This document shows positions 59,666 to 64,000 of a DNA stretch of 64,000 nucleotides, piece after piece. Made by a program: the position numbers and the translations under genes. This stretch comes from Levilactobacillus tangyuanensis. GTDB lineage: Bacteria; Bacillota; Bacilli; Lactobacillales; Lactobacillaceae. Location: positions 36,267 through 100,266 of the forward strand of contig NZ_RHOA01000008.1 in assembly GCF_003946545.1 (NCBI RefSeq). Reading direction: 5' to 3'. Position 1 is the first letter of the stretch. Every line of letters starts with the position of its first letter. The notes beneath the pieces are model-generated. The model was not told the DNA's origin and searched no databases. It saw nothing but the letters and a program-made list of their open reading frames with translations.

Positions 59666-60487
59666 TCATCCTTTCGAGTGGGGCGTGGTAATCCCCATGA
59701 CAAGGTATTTTTGGAGACCTAAGTATAGGAGCAGTAATGGCAAAATAACGCAGACGGTGGCGGCCATCAACAAGGGATAATTGGCGCCTTGCTCGGTGGT
59801 AAAGGTGATTAAACCGACCGGGAGCGGGCGCAGGCGTTGACTGTTGGTGACGATGAGAGGCCACATGAAGGCATTCCAGGAGGCAATGACCTGGAGGAGG
59901 GCGACCGCCGTAATAATGGGCCGCGTCGTTGGGACCAGGACGTGCCATAGATATTGCCAGTCGTTGGCCCCATCGAGATGGGCGGCGATGTACAGGGTTG
60001 CGGGTGGAGATTGGAAGGCCTGGCGCAGCGCGATGACCATGAAAATGCTGGCTAGCCAGGGGACGATCAGCGCGGCATAGGTGTTGATCCAGTGAAATTG
60101 GGCCAGGGTGACAAAGTTAGGAATTAAGAGGAGCTCACCGGGGACCAACATGAGGGCAATCAACAGGCCAAACAAGGCGCGCCGCCCGTAGAATTGTAAA
60201 TGGGTGAAGGCAAAGGCGGCCAGAATGCTGGTCACGAGTTGACCAAGGGTGGTGACGGCCGTGACCAACAAGGAATTCAGGCAGTACCTGGCAAAGGGCG
60301 CCGCCTGCCAGACATGCAGGTAATTGACCCACTGAAGGGTTCTGGGCAACCAGGTCGTGGGAACGGATAGGGTCGTGGCGGCCGGCTGAAGGCTGGTGAT
60401 TAACATCCAACCAAACGGGACCAGCATGAGGATTGCGCCCAGCGTCAACAGGCCATTACGGATGACGGTGACTAAATGATGGCGCAT
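59666..60487 (-). CDS. ugpE: UgpE-like ABC importer permease
   Basis: The 273-residue protein has six helices and the EAA-type loop AHLDGANDWQYLWHVLVPTTRPII (about residues 168-191), typical of the MalG/UgpE group. It lies 2 bp from the upstream permease gene. It pairs with the UgpA-like protein. Confidence 0.87.
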   Translation of the reverse strand: MRHHLVTVIRNGLLTLGAILMLVPFGWMLITSLQPAATTLSVPTTWLPRTLQWVNYLHVWQAAPFARYCLNSLLVTAVTTLGQLVTSILAAFAFTHLQFYGRRALFGLLIALMLVPGELLLIPNFVTLAQFHWINTYAALIVPWLASIFMVIALRQAFQSPPATLYIAAHLDGANDWQYLWHVLVPTTRPIITAVALLQVIASWNAFMWPLIVTNSQRLRPLPVGLITFTTEQGANYPLLMAATVCVILPLLLLYLGLQKYLVMGITTPHSKG

Positions 60488-60489
60488 GG

Positions 60490-61401
60490 TTAGTCGCCCC
60501 CTAACTGGTGCTGACGATGCTGGTAATAGGCCACGGTTAGCATGGTTAGGACCCCGACAACGAGGAATAGTACGACACCACTCGCGGCGGCAACAGTGAA
60601 TTGATTTTCCATGTAGAACTTCTGGTAGAGGTAATACATCAGCGTGAGGTCCGCATTGTCCGGGCCCGCCGACCCTTGAAACAGGGCATAGACCTGGTCG
60701 AACACTTTAAAGTTGGTGATGCTGGTGTTTACGACAATCAGGACGGTAATCGGCATGAGTAAGGGCCACGTCACGTTGGTGAATCGTTGCCAGGGATTGG
60801 CGCCGTCGATCGTGGCAATGACCTCGTAGCGTTGATTGATATTATTGAGGCCGGCTAAGAATAGGATAATGTTAACGCCTAAGCCTTGCCAGACGCAGAC
60901 CACCATCAATGCGGCTAGCGCGTAGTGGGGGTCATTTAACCAATCAATTGCCTTGACCCCAAACAAGCCGAGAAAGTGGTTCACCAGGCCGCCGTCAAGG
61001 CGGAACAGCCAGTTCCAAACCAGACCAACGGCCACCGTTGAGGTCACAAACGGCAAAAAGTAGATCGCGCGAAAGAAGCCGGCTACTCGGCGTGAACGAT
61101 TGAGTCCCAGGGCGATCAGCAGTGATAAGGCGACGGTCGCCGGCATGACGATAACCACCAATAGGAAGGTGTTATGACAGGCCAGGTGGAAGTTAGGATC
61201 GTGCCACAGCGTGCTAAAGTTGCCCCAGCCCAGGGCGCTGACCTTGTTCGTGTAGTAGTTGTAATGGGTATAGGTACTCATAAGAAAGGCGTGAATTAGG
61301 GGCCACACGGTAAAAGTTCCCGTGATTATTAAGAAAGGCGCTAGATAGAGCAGGGCCTTCAGTGTTGATTTAACCGTTGGCTTGGCATTAAGCATGAGCA
61401 T
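60490..61401 (-). CDS. ugpA: UgpA-like ABC importer permease
   Basis: The 303-residue protein has six helices and the loop ATIDGANPWQRFTNVTWPLLMPITV (about residues 205-229), which is the EAA motif of the MalF/UgpA group. Starts at 61401 or 61395 are both possible and overlap the end of the ATPase gene (GCTTAATG region), so translation is coupled to it. Confidence 0.87.
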   Translation of the reverse strand: MLMLNAKPTVKSTLKALLYLAPFLIITGTFTVWPLIHAFLMSTYTHYNYYTNKVSALGWGNFSTLWHDPNFHLACHNTFLLVVIVMPATVALSLLIALGLNRSRRVAGFFRAIYFLPFVTSTVAVGLVWNWLFRLDGGLVNHFLGLFGVKAIDWLNDPHYALAALMVVCVWQGLGVNIILFLAGLNNINQRYEVIATIDGANPWQRFTNVTWPLLMPITVLIVVNTSITNFKVFDQVYALFQGSAGPDNADLTLMYYLYQKFYMENQFTVAAASGVVLFLVVGVLTMLTVAYYQHRQHQLGGD

Positions 61402-62431
61402 CACCCGACCAGAGGCACGTGCCGGCCCAGTTGAAGAGGTGACACCCTTTCGGATCAATGGTTAAAGGCATCTGACGGGCCGTGGTCGGGGCAATGGCGG
61501 TACTGACGAGATCGCCGGTTTTACTATGTAAGTGTGTCTGGGTATCACGGCCCAACCGGACCTGTTGGGTAATGTCGGCCGAGAAGGTGGCCGTGTCGGC
61601 CGTTGCCGGCAGGATAGCCTCACTGCGAATGCCGAGGGTACTCGACTGATCAACCAGACGCTCCGGTAGCAGGGCCTTGATCGCGGCGGGCAAGCCTTTG
61701 GTAGGCCACAGGTTGATCTCCGGATGGCCAATGAAGGCGGCCACGGTTTGGTTACGCGGCCGCTGATATAATTCCGCACTGGTGCCAACCTGCTGTAGCT
61801 GACCGTTCGCTAGAATCATGATGTGGTCGGCGATTTACAGGGCATCCTCTTGATCATGGGTGACCAGGAGGGCCGTGACGCCGGTTTGTTGCTGGATGTG
61901 GCGAATGACGGATCGGAGTTCCTCACGCAACGCGGTGTCGAGGCTGGCTAAGGGTTCGTCCAGTAACAGCAGGTCGGGTTGCTTGGCGAGTGCCCGGGCG
62001 ATCGCAACCCGTTGCTGTTGGCCACCGGAAAGCTTGTGGGGAAACTCGTAGAGCTGATCGGTTACCTGGACGAGCTTTGCCAAGTCGGCCACCCGTTGAT
62101 AACGCTCGGCTCGTTTAACGTGCGCCATTTTCAAGGGGAAGGCAATGTTGTCGCGGACGGTCAGATGGGGATACAGCGCGTAGTCTTGAAAGACCATGCC
62201 AATGTTACGTTGACGACTGTCCTGTGCGGTGACGTCTGTCTGGTTGAAGATGACGCGTCCCGACCGGGGTGTTAACAGACCGGCCAGTAAATTTAGGATC
62301 GTGGTTTTTCCGCTACCACTGGCGCCCAATAGGGCGACGAGCTCGCCGTCGGGGATGGTCGCCGAGAAATGGTCCAAGATGGCATGATGGTAGTCGTAGG
62401 CTAGGGTAATGTCTTGAAGAGCAACCTGCAT
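61388..62431 (-). pseudogene. ugpC: UgpC-like ABC ATPase with an in-frame TAA between ATPase and TOBE domains
   Basis: One 348-codon frame is broken only by TAA at 61835-61837. Before it lie Walker A GASGSGKTT, Q-loop VFQDYALYP, signature LSGGQQQR, Walker B LLLLDEPLASLD and the switch His in LVTHDQEDAL, so the catalytic core is complete. After it come IADHIMILANGQ and the regulatory TOBE region. The truncated product might still hydrolyse ATP but lacks the TOBE domain. ATG 62431 has AAGGAG 9 bp upstream. First gene of the operon. Confidence 0.87.
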
Positions 62432-62870
62432 GGGTTTGGCTCCTTTCACTAAAATTATCAATGATTTGCCGACTTAGATTGTCGATTGGCTGGGGAATCA
62501 CGGACTGATAATGGGTCAGATGGTCATGATTGACTCAGTGTAGATGTCTCTAATTATAGCCGATCCCAAATCATTGTGGTATAAATTATTTTTATTCAGT
62601 ATTATTCCTCATCGTGAAATTATCCCATCCAAAATAGTGCGGTGTGACAAATGGAAATTGACAGGGACGTTGATTTAACACCATTTATCAGCCGGATTAG
62701 TTGGGATCGATCGATTGGATGAATGGCACTTTATTGGCGGGGATTTGTCCAGTATCGTCAGTCAGAGCACGAGGTGGACCGTAGCACCGCCACTTTTTGA
62801 ACAACCGGAGAAAATATTTATTTTGTTATTAATTACGTGACCTGATGACAAATTATGACACCCCGCCTTG
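62432..62870 (-). promoter_or_regulatory. Upstream region of the Ugp-like operon
   Basis: A minus-strand TATAAT (62553-62558) with a weak -35 gives a leader of about 110 nt. Between 62640 and 62870 I see no gene; GGTGG/CCGCC followed by five T (about 62773-62798) is a weak plus-strand terminator shape. Confidence 0.4.
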
Positions 62871-63110
62871 CTATACTAATATCATGCTTGGTTACGGAAG
62901 GATTCGTTGGCCAACGTGAGTGGCTAAGCAATTGCCCTTTAGTATTAAGAGATGTGGTCATGGCTGACCAATCTTGGTCAGGCCTCACCAGTCCAAAGGG
63001 CAGAAAATTAAGTCCTTGTACACTTATGGTATGTGCAGGCAAAGGTGAAGTACGTCTACAACATTATTACCTGGATAAGGCCAAGTTAAGGCATTCAATC
63101 CAAATGGTGC
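62871..63110 (+). ncRNA. Possible structured small RNA
   Basis: TGCTATACT (62869-62877) is an extended -10. Downstream, CGTTGGCCAACG (62905-62916) is a perfect palindrome and GCCCTTT (62934-62940) pairs with AAAGGGC (62995-63001). Inside that stem GGTCA (62956), TGACC (62965) and GGTCA (62976) allow two alternative hairpins. The 86-residue frame across it is not convincing, and no downstream plus-strand gene exists before the window end. No clear terminator was found. Confidence 0.35.
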
Positions 63111-63283
63111 CATAGAAGATTTTACTAATTAATTAGGCCGGTGAATTGCTGGATGCGGAACAGTCATCTACCGGAGTGTCGACGTATCACGTATTGCTGG
63201 AAAGCACAGTGCGGTAAGGGGTAAGCATGTCAACGCCGTCATTTATTCATGGCTTGGTGGCTTTGGATTAATGACTGAGCGCA

Positions 63284-63324
63284 CAAAAAAAGGAAACCCG
63301 CGACTGGCATCGTGGATTTCCTAA
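63284..63324 (-). terminator. Terminator of the final membrane protein gene
   Basis: GGAAACCCGCG pairs with CGTGGATTTCC; the minus strand continues with seven T. Confidence 0.78.
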
Positions 63325-63336
63325 TTGAGAAAAGTT

Positions 63337-63891
63337 TTATTGAACGTCGTCCATATCATCACTGTCTAAACGATGGTGGTACAGGCTTTGGTCGGTCTTG
63401 TCGGCGTCGGTGTTCAACGCTTGTTCGATGACGGATTGCACTTCCATCATGTCGGCTTTGTTAAAGAATGGCACGGAGATCAGGTAACCACTACCACCCT
63501 TTTCGATAACGAATTGGGTTAAGATCCCGTTCAAGAACAGGGCCACACCAATTAACAGGCTAATGAAGCCCATTAATGGTGAAGAGGTGAATGAGGCAAG
63601 TCCAGCAAGAACAAAGAGAATGCCCCAGATGAAGCGACTGACCTTGTAAGAGGTGTTCAATTGAACATCGGTAATATTCTTCAAGGGAATGTTTTGCTTG
63701 CTGCTACCAGCAGGGATTAAACCGAAGACCGTGTTTTGTTCAACGATGTGAACGGCACGGTAATCAACGGAAACTTTTCCCTTGATCCAGAACAATAGGG
63801 CACTAGCGGAGAATTCTTTGTTAATCCATTCGTTAGAGCGTGACTTTTTGACAGTTGTTTCAGTTTCATTATGTAAGTTTACTTCTGGCAT
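63337..63891 (-). CDS. Membrane protein with bacterial PH-like domain
   Basis: The 184-residue protein has a polar N-terminus. A beta-rich segment follows (FSASALLFWIKGKVSVDYRAVHIVEQNTVFGLIPAGSSKQNIPLKNITDVQL) that looks like a bPH strand set. Two hydrophobic helices (about 93-128), a further strand region and an acidic Asp-rich tail complete it. ATG 63891 has GGAGG 9 bp upstream. The function is unknown. Confidence 0.65.
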   Translation of the reverse strand: MPEVNLHNETETTVKKSRSNEWINKEFSASALLFWIKGKVSVDYRAVHIVEQNTVFGLIPAGSSKQNIPLKNITDVQLNTSYKVSRFIWGILFVLAGLASFTSSPLMGFISLLIGVALFLNGILTQFVIEKGGSGYLISVPFFNKADMMEVQSVIEQALNTDADKTDQSLYHHRLDSDDMDDVQ

Positions 63892-64000
63892 ATTTTTGTC
63901 CTCCAAAGACGTTTAGTAGGAATCGTAAATTGCAAGAACAAGTTAGCCAGTCGTTGAGGACAATCCCAGAACAGGCCGTTATCAAATAGAAGTTGTGGCG

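Noticed and set aside
62855..63115. 86-residue open frame in the final non-coding stretch
   Set aside because: Its start lies upstream of the likely -10, no RBS is present, and it crosses several inverted repeats.
1..64000. CRISPR arrays, prophage, insertion sequences, tRNA or rRNA genes
   Set aside because: I searched by eye for spaced repeats, transposase or integrase motifs, structural phage proteins and tRNA-like cloverleafs, and found none that I could support.

Overview
The window looks like a chromosomal segment of a Gram-positive lactic acid bacterium, most likely a Lactobacillaceae member of moderate GC content. Pointers are KxYKxGKxW-type signal peptides, LPQTG/LPQTN sortase anchors, an asnA gene behind a T-box leader, AGGAGG-type ribosome binding sites, a copper operon with CupA-like cupredoxins and many short lactobacillar exported proteins. 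The species call is inference. I see no rRNA, tRNA, CRISPR array, transposase or prophage.

Layout. 1-7.9 kb: end of a GGDEF gene, an esterase-like hydrolase, an Rrf2 regulator facing a small NADP-dependent oxidoreductase, a zinc alcohol dehydrogenase, and a LysR gene diverging from two aldo/keto reductases over a perfect palindrome. 8-20 kb: cell surface and envelope genes (1042-aa LPQTN adhesin, Apf-like lysozyme-fold protein, uppP, asnA, an Ltp-domain lipoprotein, and a second LPQTG adhesin broken by one in-frame TAG), then map. 21-27 kb: an ABC importer co-transcribed with a PHP phosphatase and a metallophosphoesterase. 27-31 kb: two matrixin-type metalloproteases flanking a MarR/MFS pair with a double operator. 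31-34.4 kb: purine permease and two tandem glutathione peroxidases. 34.4-35.25 kb: GC-rich non-coding DNA with two 221-bp-spaced structured repeats. 35-38 kb: copper operon. 38-45 kb: small regulators, a GntR/ABC-2 unit, an acetyltransferase, a TauE-type permease and an exported tyrosine phosphatase. 45.6-48.6 kb: three-gene nicotinamide nucleotide transhydrogenase. 49-54 kb: secreted protein, MarR plus ABC exporter (frameshifted by an exact 16-bp tandem duplication), WYL regulator. 54-58.4 kb: secreted protein behind a possible c-di-AMP-type leader, then a zinc-ribbon/TPR, membrane protein, SPFH-SHOCT, membrane protein cluster with an attenuator-like structured element inside it. 58.4-62.4 kb: a Ugp-like importer whose ATPase gene has an in-frame TAA. 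62.4-64 kb: a structured non-coding stretch and a PH-like membrane protein.

Themes. Two importers (23-27 kb and 58-62 kb) fit scavenging of phosphorylated or organophosphate compounds, the first with its own cytoplasmic phosphoesterases. Several regulator/target pairs show recognisable operators in their promoters. Three otherwise full-length genes (adhesin, ABC exporter, Ugp ATPase) each carry a single inactivating change, suggesting recent loss, phase variation or sequencing error. The least explained parts are the structured repeats at 34.4-35.2 kb, the structured element at 56.35-56.5 kb inside the SPFH cluster, and the non-coding stretch at 62.4-63.3 kb.
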